Assembly: GCF_901875635.1 (NCBI RefSeq)
Contig: NZ_CABFMN010000044.1
Span: 39,753 to 103,752 of the forward strand
Length of the DNA stretch: 64,000 nt
Reading direction: 5' to 3'
From: Xylophilus ampelinus
Lineage (GTDB): Bacteria; Pseudomonadota; Gammaproteobacteria; Burkholderiales; Burkholderiaceae_C
In this document: in pieces, positions 37,735 to 45,679 of the stretch
Layout of the letters: each line of letters starts with the position of its first letter
Numbering within the stretch: the stretch's first letter is position 1
Position numbers and translations under genes: made by a program
The notes under the pieces: model-generated
What the model saw: the letters and a program-made list of their open reading frames with translations, nothing else
What the model was told of the DNA's origin: nothing
The model's database searches: none

Positions 37735-39162
37735 ATGAGTCCCCACGACGGCCTGGCGCCCCCAAGCCTCGGCCTGATCCGCAACCGCACCTTCGACGAG
37801 ATCGCTGTCGGCGACAGCGCCAGCATCCAGCGCACGCTCACCGCGCAGGACATCCAGCTCTTCGCCGTGCTCTCGGGCGACGTCAATCCGCAGCACCTGG
37901 ATGCGGAGTTCGCCGCCTCCACCCGCTTCCATGGCGTCATCGCACACGGCATGTGGGGCGGGGCGCTCATCTCCGCCGTGCTGGGCACCCGGCTGCCGGG
38001 GCCCGGCACCGTGTACCTGGCGCAGTCGTTGAAGTTCCTGCGCCCGGTGCGGGTGGGCGACACGCTCACCGTCGCCGTCACCGTGGCGGCGCGTGACGAG
38101 GCGAAGAAGCGCCTGACCCTCGCCTGCACGTGCGTCAACCAGGCCGGCGAGGCGGTGATCGAGGGCGAGGCCACCGTGCTGGCGCCCACCGAGCGGATCG
38201 AGCGCCCCGCCGCCACGCTGCCCGAGGTGCGCATGAGCGCCGGCGGCGACGGCCTGCCGAGGCTGCTGGCGCACGTGCGGCCGATGGGGGCGATCCGCGT
38301 CGCCGTGGTCCACCCCTGCGATGCGCTCAGCCTGGGCGGTGCGCTGGACGCACGGGACGCCGGCCTGATCGAGCCGGTGCTGGTCGGCCCGCGCGCCAAG
38401 GTCGAGGTCGCCGCGAAGGCGGCCGGCCTGGACCTGGCCGGCGTCGACATCGAGGACGTGCCGCACAGCCACGCCGCCGCTGCCCGCGCCGCCGAGCTGG
38501 CCGGCCAGGGCCGGGTGGAGGCGTTGATGAAGGGCAGCCTGCACACCGACGAGCTGATGAGCGCGGTGCTGCAGGCCGATGCGAACCTGCGCACCAAGCG
38601 GCGCCTGTCGCATTGCTTCCTGATGCAGACGCCGGCGTATCCGCGGCCCTTCATCATCACCGACGCGGCCATCAACATCGCGCCCACGCTCGAGGAGAAG
38701 GCCGACATCGTGCGCAACGCCATCGAGCTCGCGCACGCGATCGGCGTGGCGCAGCCGCGCGTGGCCATCCTGGCGGCGGTGGAGACGGTCAACCCGCGCA
38801 TGGCCGCCACGCTGGATGCCGCGGCGCTGTGCAAGATGGCCGAGCGCGGCCAGATCGCCGGCGGCGTGCTCGACGGCCCGCTGGCCTTCGACAACGCCGT
38901 GTCGGCCGCGGCCGCGCGCGTCAAGGGCATCGAGTCGCCCGTGGCCGGGCGGGCCGACGTGCTGGTGGTGCCCGACCTGGAAAGCGGGAACATGCTGGCC
39001 AAGCAGCTCGAGTACATGGGCGACGCCGCGACCGCCGGCATCGTGCTGGGCGCGCGGGTGCCGATCGTGCTGACCAGCCGCGCCGATGCACGCGATACGC
39101 GCATGGCCTCCTGTGCCATTGCCGTGCTGCTGGCGCACCGCTGGCGCACCAGCCCGCCGTGA
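37735..39162 (+). CDS. bifunctional enoyl-CoA hydratase (MaoC)/phosphate acetyltransferase
   Basis: 475 residues. Residues about 12-150 are a MaoC hotdog hydratase domain with the active-site FAVLSGDVNPQHLDAEFA and HGMWGGALISAVLG. From about 165 to the end is a PTA_PTB domain (VEALMKGSLHTDELM; AILAAVETVNPRMAATLDAA; VLGARVPIVLTSRADA). The fusion could hydrate an enoyl-CoA and then exchange CoA for phosphate, giving an acyl-phosphate for the kinase immediately downstream. AGGAG before the ATG. The kinase start is within about 25 bp. Confidence 0.93.
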   Translation: MSPHDGLAPPSLGLIRNRTFDEIAVGDSASIQRTLTAQDIQLFAVLSGDVNPQHLDAEFAASTRFHGVIAHGMWGGALISAVLGTRLPGPGTVYLAQSLKFLRPVRVGDTLTVAVTVAARDEAKKRLTLACTCVNQAGEAVIEGEATVLAPTERIERPAATLPEVRMSAGGDGLPRLLAHVRPMGAIRVAVVHPCDALSLGGALDARDAGLIEPVLVGPRAKVEVAAKAAGLDLAGVDIEDVPHSHAAAARAAELAGQGRVEALMKGSLHTDELMSAVLQADANLRTKRRLSHCFLMQTPAYPRPFIITDAAINIAPTLEEKADIVRNAIELAHAIGVAQPRVAILAAVETVNPRMAATLDAAALCKMAERGQIAGGVLDGPLAFDNAVSAAAARVKGIESPVAGRADVLVVPDLESGNMLAKQLEYMGDAATAGIVLGARVPIVLTSRADARDTRMASCAIAVLLAHRWRTSPP

Positions 39163-39185
39163 GCGCGGAGAAGGACGTGAACGCG

Positions 39186-40382
39186 ATGAGCGACTCCTTC
39201 ATCCTCGTCCTCAACTGCGGCTCGTCGAGCATCAAGTTCGCGCTCTTCGAGGCCGGCACGGCGGAGCCCGCGCGGCGGGCGGCATGGAACGGCAAGGTGC
39301 AGGGCATCGGCGGCCCCGAGCCCGACTTCGGCGCGCGCGACGTGGCAGTGGCGCCCGTGCCGCTGGATGCGGCCCATCCCTACCGGGCCGCGCTCGATCT
39401 CATCCGGCGGCACACGCTGCGCTGGCTGGATGGCAGGCCGCTGGCCGCCGTTGCGCACCGCGTGGTGCATGGCGGCAGCAGGTATTTCCAGCCGGTGCGC
39501 GTCGATGCGCGTGTGCTGGCCGACCTGAAGAGCTTCATTCCGCTGGCCCCGCTGCACCAGCCCTTCGCGCTAGAGGCGATCGAGATCCTCCTGGCCGAGC
39601 GGCCCGACCTGCCGCAGGTCGCCTGCTTCGACACCGCCTTCCACCACACCCTGCCGCGGGTCGAGCAGATGCTGCCGCTGTCGTGGTCGGCGTGGGAGCG
39701 CGGGCTGCGTCGCTACGGCTTCCACGGGCTGAGCTATGCGTACATCGCCACCGCGCTGGCCGAGCGTCACGGCCGCGAGCAGGCCGAACGTGCCCGCACC
39801 GTCGTCGCCCACCTGGGCAGCGGCGCCAGCCTGTGTGCGCTGCAGGGCCTGCAGAGCGTGGCCACCACCATGGGCTTCTCGGCGCTGGACGGGCTGATGA
39901 TGGGCACGCGCACCGGCGCGCTGGACCCCGGCGCCGTGCTGTACCTGATGGAGATCGAGAAGCTGAGCTTGGCTGAGGTCGGCCATGCCCTGTACCACGC
40001 GTCGGGCCTGCTGGGCATCTCGGGCCTGTCGAGCGACCCGCGCATGCTGCTGGCCCGCGAGGGCGAAGACAGCGAGGTCGGCGAGCGCTGCCGCGCGGCG
40101 CTGGAGCTGTACGTGCGGCGCATCGTGCGCGAGATCGGCGCCATGGCGGCGGTGCTGGGCGGGCTCGACCGGCTGGTGTTCACTGCAGGGGTGGGCGAAC
40201 ACAACGCGGCGATCCGCGCGCGGGTGTGCGGAGCGCTCGCCTGGCTGGGCGTGGAGATCGACGGCGCCGCCAACCAGGCCGACGCCGTACGCATCGGCAC
40301 GGCGAACGGCCGCGTCGACGTCGGCGTGGAGCCGACCAACGAGGAGTGGGTGGCGGCGCGCTGCGCGTGGGCGCTGGGTTGA
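39186..40382 (+). CDS. ackA: acetate/propionate kinase family protein
   Basis: 398-residue acetokinase. VLNCGSSSIKFALFE is the first ASKHA phosphate motif. VAHRVVHGG, the catalytic region FDTAFHHTLP and YGFHGLSYAYI, the adenosine-site VVAHLGSGASLCA, and FTAGVGEHNAAIR are all present. Converts acyl-phosphate plus ADP to carboxylate plus ATP. Start ATG 39186 fits AAGGA upstream; GTG 39159, overlapping the previous stop, is an alternative giving nine extra residues. With MaoC-Pta it forms an acyl-CoA to ATP module. Confidence 0.93.
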   Translation: MSDSFILVLNCGSSSIKFALFEAGTAEPARRAAWNGKVQGIGGPEPDFGARDVAVAPVPLDAAHPYRAALDLIRRHTLRWLDGRPLAAVAHRVVHGGSRYFQPVRVDARVLADLKSFIPLAPLHQPFALEAIEILLAERPDLPQVACFDTAFHHTLPRVEQMLPLSWSAWERGLRRYGFHGLSYAYIATALAERHGREQAERARTVVAHLGSGASLCALQGLQSVATTMGFSALDGLMMGTRTGALDPGAVLYLMEIEKLSLAEVGHALYHASGLLGISGLSSDPRMLLAREGEDSEVGERCRAALELYVRRIVREIGAMAAVLGGLDRLVFTAGVGEHNAAIRARVCGALAWLGVEIDGAANQADAVRIGTANGRVDVGVEPTNEEWVAARCAWALG

Positions 40383-40434
40383 CCAGGGAACTCTTGCGCT
40401 CCGAGGCAGGAGCGACAGAGTCGGGCGCCTGCCC

Positions 40435-41784
40435 TCAGCGGGTCACCATGCCGCTGCCCAACGAGGCAGGGCGTTGCAGGTCCGCATCCGTCAGTGTCTT
40501 CAGGAAGGCCACGATGTCGCGCACCTCGGCATCGCTCAGCGACGGCGTGCCGCCGGGTTCGCCGCCAAAAGGCGCTTCCACGTTGACGTTGGCGTGGTAC
40601 GCGGCCGGCAGGTCGTCGAACTTCTGCACCCGGCCCTTGGCATCGCGCGGATACCAGCGCTCCGGGCGCGTGTCGCGCTGTGCGTAGAAGCGCACCACCT
40701 CCTCCAGCGAATGGAAGCGGCCATTGTGGAAGAAGGCGCCGCGCAGCGCCACGTTGCGCAGCGTGGGGGTGCGGAAGAGGCCGCAGTACTCGGGATGGTC
40801 GGCGAGGTCGGTGCGCAGCGGGCCGCACAGGCCCAGGTCATGGTGCGCGGGATCGGCGTTGGCCGGCAGTTCGCGATTGCGCGGCACGCCCAGCGCGACG
40901 TGGCCGAAGTCGGTGAAGAGCGGGAAGGCGCCATCGGCCGTCACGCTGCTGATGTGGCAGGCCGCACAGTTGCCGCGGCGCTCGTCATTGAAGGCCGCGA
41001 GGCCGCGCGCCTCGGCGGCCGAGAGCTTCGCCTGGCCGCGCAGCACCGCGTCGTACTTGCTGCTGAAGGGGTAGAAATCGGCCGGCGACTGCTGGAAGGT
41101 CTCCAGGGCCAGACCCGCTGCCGCGAAGGCGGCCTGGGCGGAGTCGAACACGCCGGCGCCGAAGGCCTCGCGCATCTGCACCGCATAGCCGCTGGCGGCG
41201 AGCTTGTGCGCCACGTCCTCCATTGAGGCATTGGCCATCTCGTCAGGCGACAGCAGCGGCATGCCCGCCTGGGCATGCGCGGAACCGGCGCGCCCGTCCC
41301 ACATGTGGCCGCCGGTCGGGCCGGCATCGATGCTGTCGTCGCCGTCGTTGTCGTGGTGGTGCTCGGAGAAGGGCGCCAGCGTCTCCAGGTAGCGCAGCGA
41401 CGGCGTCGCGCGCGGGCCGGGCCGGTCCAGCGCGGGGCCGCCGAGCTGCACGGACAGTGCGTTGGGCGGCCCGTAGGCATGGGCCGGGTGGTGGCAGCTC
41501 GCACAGGACATGCGGCCGGACGCCGAGAGCGAGGCGTCGAAGAAGATCTGCCGCCCCAGGTCGGTGAGCACGCGGGCCGAGGGCAGGGGACGGCCGTCAT
41601 GCGGCGCGTAGGTGGCGCCCGCGGAGGCGGGCACCGCCTGAGGCGCCGATGCGGGGCTCGTCGACGCGGGTGGCGGGGACTGCGGCGCGGCACCGTCGCA
41701 GCCCGCGAGGCCCTGCAGGGCGACCAGCGCGGCGCATGAGAGCGCAGCAAGGCGCCGGAAACGGGTGGGGCGGAGAGCGCGCAC
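40435..41784 (-). CDS. di-haem cytochrome c peroxidase/MauG-family lipoprotein
   Basis: 449 residues. Signal peptide with lipobox LAGC (Cys29). Two haem c sites CASCH (Cys94, Cys97, His98) and CAACH (Cys273, Cys276, His277). A His/Asp-rich insert EHHHDNDGDDSIDAG follows the first haem, with D-x-D pairs like a Ca2+ site. Opening PSARVLTDLGRQIFFDASLS is the standard CCP_MauG start. Should reduce hydrogen peroxide or oxidise a protein/cofactor in the periplasm. Divergent from the phosphoesterase gene across 227 bp. Confidence 0.9.
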   Translation of the reverse strand: MRALRPTRFRRLAALSCAALVALQGLAGCDGAAPQSPPPASTSPASAPQAVPASAGATYAPHDGRPLPSARVLTDLGRQIFFDASLSASGRMSCASCHHPAHAYGPPNALSVQLGGPALDRPGPRATPSLRYLETLAPFSEHHHDNDGDDSIDAGPTGGHMWDGRAGSAHAQAGMPLLSPDEMANASMEDVAHKLAASGYAVQMREAFGAGVFDSAQAAFAAAGLALETFQQSPADFYPFSSKYDAVLRGQAKLSAAEARGLAAFNDERRGNCAACHISSVTADGAFPLFTDFGHVALGVPRNRELPANADPAHHDLGLCGPLRTDLADHPEYCGLFRTPTLRNVALRGAFFHNGRFHSLEEVVRFYAQRDTRPERWYPRDAKGRVQKFDDLPAAYHANVNVEAPFGGEPGGTPSLSDAEVRDIVAFLKTLTDADLQRPASLGSGMVTR

Positions 41785-42011
41785 GGCGTGGAGCGAAGAC
41801 AGGGAGGGGCTGCACGCTATGCCGCCTGCATGTCAGGGGCGTGACGCCGTGTCCGGGCGGGCGATTCGGGGCCGCCGCTGCGCGTGCTTCCTGACTGCTG
41901 CGGTCAGCCTTCTGCCATGTGCGCGTCACCGCCCGCCACGAGCATCGATGCGCTTGCGGCGAGGGCGCAGTGCCCCGCGGCTTCGTCTTGTTCTCCAGCC
42001 TCATCCTGTAC

Positions 42012-44297
42012 ATGAAAACCACACCCTCGATCGTCCCGGCCGCGACGCGCGCACGCCGGTCCCTGCGGCGCTTCTCTCCCTGGCCCACGGCGCTGGCCGC
42101 GGCCGCCCTCGCAGTGGCGTGCGGTGGCGGGGGAGGCGGTGGCTTCCTGCCGATCATCGGCGCTGGCACCGGCACCGGCAGCGGATCGAGCGGCGGTTCA
42201 GGCAGCGGGACGGGCACGGGCAGCGGCAGCCCACCGGCCGCGACCGCCCGCGGCGTGGTGACCGGCAGCTACTACCGCAATGCCACGGTGTGCATCGACA
42301 CCAACAACAACGGCCGCTGCGACGGCGGCGAGCCCAGCACCACCACCGACGACGAGGGGGCCTTCACCCTGCAGGGCCAGGGCGCGGTGGTGGCCGAGAT
42401 CGGCACCGGTGCACAGCGCTACGACCCCGCCACCGGCGCCGTCACGCCCGTGATGCGCCCGATGGTGTTTCGCGCACCGGCGCAGGCCAACACCGTGGTC
42501 AGTGGCGTGAGCACCGAACTCGTGGCACTGATGGATGCCAACGGTGGCAACTTCGACGCTGCGCGCACTGCGCTGGCGGCACGCATCGGCGTCACGCCTG
42601 CCCAGCTGCTGAGCGACTTCAACACGCTGGCCGACGCATCGGCCCAGGCCGCGCTGCAGAACGAGAGCGACCAGTCGCTCGAACGCATCGCCGAGGCGGT
42701 GGCCGAGGCCGGCGACGGCGGCAGCCGCGTGGTCGCGCTGCGCAACCGCTTCGCGCTCGACGGCATCGAGAACGTGGTCGTCATCTATGCCGAGAACCGC
42801 GGATTCGACAACCTGTATGGCCTCTTCCCCGGCGCCAACGGCGTCCCGGGCGTCAACCCGAGCGCCACTGGCAGCGTGGCCGTGCAGAAGGACTTCGACG
42901 GCAGCGTGCTGCCGGTGTTGCCGCCGGTGTGGGGCGGCGTGACGGCGGCGGGCCAGACCACCACGATCACGCAGGCGCAGACCGTGGGCATGCCCAATGC
43001 GATGTTCCGCATCGATGATCCCAAGGGCTTCTTCAACACCGGCACGGTGGTCGACCAGACCGTGATCACGCGCGACCTGGTGCACCGCTTCTACAACAAC
43101 CAGATGCAGATCAATGGCGGCGCGAACGACAAGTTCGCCGCCTACTCGGACGCGGGCGCGCTGAGCATGGGCTACTTCGACGGCAGCGCGATGAAGATGT
43201 GGAAGATCGCCCAGCAGTACACGCTGGCCGACAACTTCTTCATGGGTGCTTTCGGCGGTTCCTTCCTCAACCACCAGTACCTGGTGTGCGGCTGCGCACC
43301 GACCTACCCGAACGCGGACGCGGCCAGCTCCCCGGCCAAGGCCTCCATCTCGGCCATCGACACCGACGCGGCCGGCAATTTCGTGCGGTTGACGCCCTCG
43401 GCCAGCGCGCCGGCCTCGGTGCTCAACGGCGCGCCGGCTTACGCCAACGACAGCACGCTCACCCCGAAGGACGCCGACGGGAAGTTCTACGCCGTCAACA
43501 CGATGCAGCCGCCGTTCCAGCCCAGCAGCAATGCGCCGGCCGCTTCCGATTCCTCGCACGCCTACGCCGACCCGGCCAAGGCCACCACCTTGCCCGCGCA
43601 GACCCAAGCCACCATCGGCGACCGCCTGAGCGCCAGAGGCCTGGGCTGGGCCTGGTACGCCGGTGCGTGGAACAGCACGCTGGCCACGGCCGAGGGCGAC
43701 CGCAAATTCCCTGCCGCCGTGCCGCCAGCAGCGCAGACGCCGAACTTCCAGTTCCACCATCAGCCCTTCAACTACTACGCACGCTTCGACCCGGCCACCC
43801 ACGCCGACGAGCGCGCCGCGCACCTGAAGGACTTCGACGCCGACTTCCTGAACGACGTGGCCAAGGGCACGCTGCCCACGGTGAGCTTCTACAAGCCGCA
43901 GGGCAACCTGAACCAGCACAACGGCTATGCCAACGTGAGCGACGGCGACCAGCACATCGCCGACCTCATCGCCAAGCTGCAGGCCAGCCCGCAGTGGAAG
44001 CACATGCTGGTGGTGGTGACCTACGACGAGAACGGCGGCTTCTATGACCACGCCGCCGTGCCCAAGGGCGACCGCTGGGGCCCGGGTACGCGCATTCCCG
44101 CACTGGTGATCTCGCCCTTCGCGAAGAAGGGCTTCGTCGACAGGACGCAGTACGACACCGCCTCGATCCTGCGCTTCATCAGCCACCGCTGGTCGCTGCC
44201 CATGCTCGACGGCGTGGTGGCGCGCGACGCGGCGCTAGTGAAGAACGGCGGCCGGCCGATGGGCGACCTGACGGGCGCGCTGGACTTCGGCGCCTGA
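42012..44297 (+). CDS. alkaline phosphatase-fold phosphoesterase (PF04185, acid phosphatase/phospholipase C-like)
   Basis: 761 residues, exported. N-terminal signal with hydrophobic core ending LAVAC and a poly-Gly then Gly/Ser/Thr-rich spacer (residues about 38-76). Next comes a small domain with CIDTNNNGRCDGGEPSTT, a Ca-binding-type loop, and then the phosphoesterase domain: NVVVIYAENRGFDNLYG (metal-site Glu/Asn), FNYYARF, VVTYDENGGFYDHAAVP and FISHRW. Belongs with secreted acid phosphatase AcpA and phospholipase C families. A lipidated N-terminal Cys is possible. Probably releases phosphate or head groups outside the cell. Confidence 0.88.
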   Translation: MKTTPSIVPAATRARRSLRRFSPWPTALAAAALAVACGGGGGGGFLPIIGAGTGTGSGSSGGSGSGTGTGSGSPPAATARGVVTGSYYRNATVCIDTNNNGRCDGGEPSTTTDDEGAFTLQGQGAVVAEIGTGAQRYDPATGAVTPVMRPMVFRAPAQANTVVSGVSTELVALMDANGGNFDAARTALAARIGVTPAQLLSDFNTLADASAQAALQNESDQSLERIAEAVAEAGDGGSRVVALRNRFALDGIENVVVIYAENRGFDNLYGLFPGANGVPGVNPSATGSVAVQKDFDGSVLPVLPPVWGGVTAAGQTTTITQAQTVGMPNAMFRIDDPKGFFNTGTVVDQTVITRDLVHRFYNNQMQINGGANDKFAAYSDAGALSMGYFDGSAMKMWKIAQQYTLADNFFMGAFGGSFLNHQYLVCGCAPTYPNADAASSPAKASISAIDTDAAGNFVRLTPSASAPASVLNGAPAYANDSTLTPKDADGKFYAVNTMQPPFQPSSNAPAASDSSHAYADPAKATTLPAQTQATIGDRLSARGLGWAWYAGAWNSTLATAEGDRKFPAAVPPAAQTPNFQFHHQPFNYYARFDPATHADERAAHLKDFDADFLNDVAKGTLPTVSFYKPQGNLNQHNGYANVSDGDQHIADLIAKLQASPQWKHMLVVVTYDENGGFYDHAAVPKGDRWGPGTRIPALVISPFAKKGFVDRTQYDTASILRFISHRWSLPMLDGVVARDAALVKNGGRPMGDLTGALDFGA

Positions 44298-44312
44298 ACG
44301 GCGCGGCCGGCG

Positions 44313-44606
44313 TCAGGGCTTCGCAGGCTCGATCGACATCACCGTGAGGTTGCCGTCGACCTTGTCGGCGGTGATCACCACCTTGTCGCCGGCCTTGACC
44401 TTCTCGAGCAGGGCGGGGTCCTTGACGCGGAACACCATCGTCATGGCGCCCATGTCGATGTTGGGGATGTCGCCGTGCTTGAGGGTGATCTTCTGCGTGG
44501 CGGTGTCGACCCGCCGAACTTCGGCCTCGACCTTGGGGAGCGCGGCCTGGGCGAATGCGGCGCCGGCAACGAGGGCGGCGGCGAGGGAGAACGTCAGTCG
44601 TTTCAT
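44313..44606 (-). CDS. periplasmic copper-binding protein, CusF-like
   Basis: 97 residues. Signal peptide to AFA-Q (residues 1-20), then an OB-fold metallochaperone domain. KITLKHGDIPNIDMGAMTMVF aligns gap-free with E. coli CusF around its Cu(I) site: His44, Met55 and Met57 match the His/Met/Met ligands, while Met52 stands where CusF has the capping Trp. Likely hands Cu(I) or Ag(I) to an efflux or oxidase partner. Last gene of the minus-strand metal block, 31 bp after the DUF411 gene. Confidence 0.88.
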   Translation of the reverse strand: MKRLTFSLAAALVAGAAFAQAALPKVEAEVRRVDTATQKITLKHGDIPNIDMGAMTMVFRVKDPALLEKVKAGDKVVITADKVDGNLTVMSIEPAKP

Positions 44607-44637
44607 GGTCGGTCCTGGATGGGCGTTTGCTGAAGCA

Positions 44638-45093
44638 TCAGGCCTCGCGCTGGAACACGCGGGTGCTGCCGTCGGCCAGCACCAGCAGCACGTCGTAGGG
44701 ATCGCGCCGGCCGCCGTAGGCCGGGCCGTCCATGCCGGGCGAGCCGATGGGCATGCCGGGGACGGCGAGGCCGATGGCCTGTGGCTTCTCCTTGAGCAGG
44801 CGGTGGATGGCGCTCGCAGGCACGTGGCCTTCGATGGCGTAGCCGCCGACGCTCCCGGTGTGGCAGGAGCCCAGCTTGGCAGGGATGCCCAGGCGCGCAC
44901 GCGCCTGCGCGTTGCCGCTGTCGTGCACGCGCGTCGCGAGTTTGTTCATGTTCAGGTGCTTGACCCAGTCCTGGCAGCAGCCGCAGTTCGGGTCTTTCCA
45001 GATCTCGACCATCGGCACGGCGCCGAGGGCGGGCAGGGCGACGAAGGGCAGGCTGGCGCCAGCCGTCGCGAGCAAGAGGTTTCGGCGTTGCAT
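44638..45093 (-). CDS. DUF411 metal-binding protein
   Basis: 151 residues with a signal peptide (RRNLLLATAGASLPFVALP). The DUF411 hallmark is the thioredoxin-like opening VEIWKDPNCGCCQDWVKHL with a Cys-Gly-Cys-Cys cluster, then GSCHTGSVGGYAIEGHVPA and GMPIGSPGMD. Such proteins occur in copper and silver resistance clusters and probably bind Cu(I) in the periplasm. AGGAG precedes the ATG, which lies 20 bp past the end of the extended cupredoxin frame. Confidence 0.9.
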   Translation of the reverse strand: MQRRNLLLATAGASLPFVALPALGAVPMVEIWKDPNCGCCQDWVKHLNMNKLATRVHDSGNAQARARLGIPAKLGSCHTGSVGGYAIEGHVPASAIHRLLKEKPQAIGLAVPGMPIGSPGMDGPAYGGRRDPYDVLLVLADGSTRVFQREA

Positions 45094-45113
45094 TGGGGTT
45101 CTCCTTTGCCGGG

Positions 45114-45650
45114 TCAGTGCTTGCCGGCCACGGGCAGCACGCGCACGCGACCGACCATGCCGAGTTCGTAATGGTCCTTGATCAGTCAGGCATAGTCGAA
45201 ATCGCCGGCGCGGTTGAAGGTCCACACCACGGCGCCGCTCCGTCCGGGGGGCACGTGCACCATCCACGGGTTGTTGTGCTCCATGTTCGGAAATTTCTTC
45301 ATCATGGCCGCATGGGCCTCGATCTCGGTGGTGGTGCCGAGCACGAATTCATGCATTTCCTTCCCACGATTGTGCAAGCGTAGGCGCACCGTGTCGCCTT
45401 GGCGCACCTCGATGACCGCGGGCATGAAGGTCATGTCGTCGGCCATCGCGATGTCAATGGTGCGCTTGACCGCTTTGGGCCGGCCCGCGATGCCCCAGGG
45501 CTGCTGTTCGGGCGCGACGGCCGCAGCATGACGTGTCGGCGGCGGGGTGCGTGCCCCATCGGCCTGGTGCGCTTCGTGCGCCAGCACCATGGTGGAAGCG
45601 GCGGCGAGCGCGAGGCTCGCCGCGGTGAGAGGGATGAAAGCTCGGTTCAT
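45114..45650 (-). CDS. cupredoxin-domain copper protein with in-frame TGA at the copper cysteine
   Basis: Signal peptide residues 1-24, then an azurin/plastocyanin-like domain: DDMTFMPAVIEVRQGDTVRL, the first copper ligand His100 (EMHEFVLG), and GDFDYA before a TGA at codon 155 (45186-45188). The frame stays open for another 23 codons (LIKDHYELGMVGRVRVLP...) to a second TGA at 45114. With the stop read as Cys, the order Cys-x4-His160-x4-Met165 is exactly the type-1 copper motif. The stop therefore replaces the copper Cys, and the usual Pro-Gly before His is Lys-Asp. Either a nonsense mutation, a base-calling error, or recoding. As terminated it is 154 residues and cannot form a blue copper site. 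Confidence 0.85.
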
Positions 45651-45679
45651 GGGATCAATGCAAGAAAATGGGGTTGGGG

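Noticed and set aside
41919..42011. 31-codon N-terminal extension of the phosphoesterase
   Set aside because: Not signal-like (RCACGEGAVP); the downstream ATG gives a proper signal peptide.
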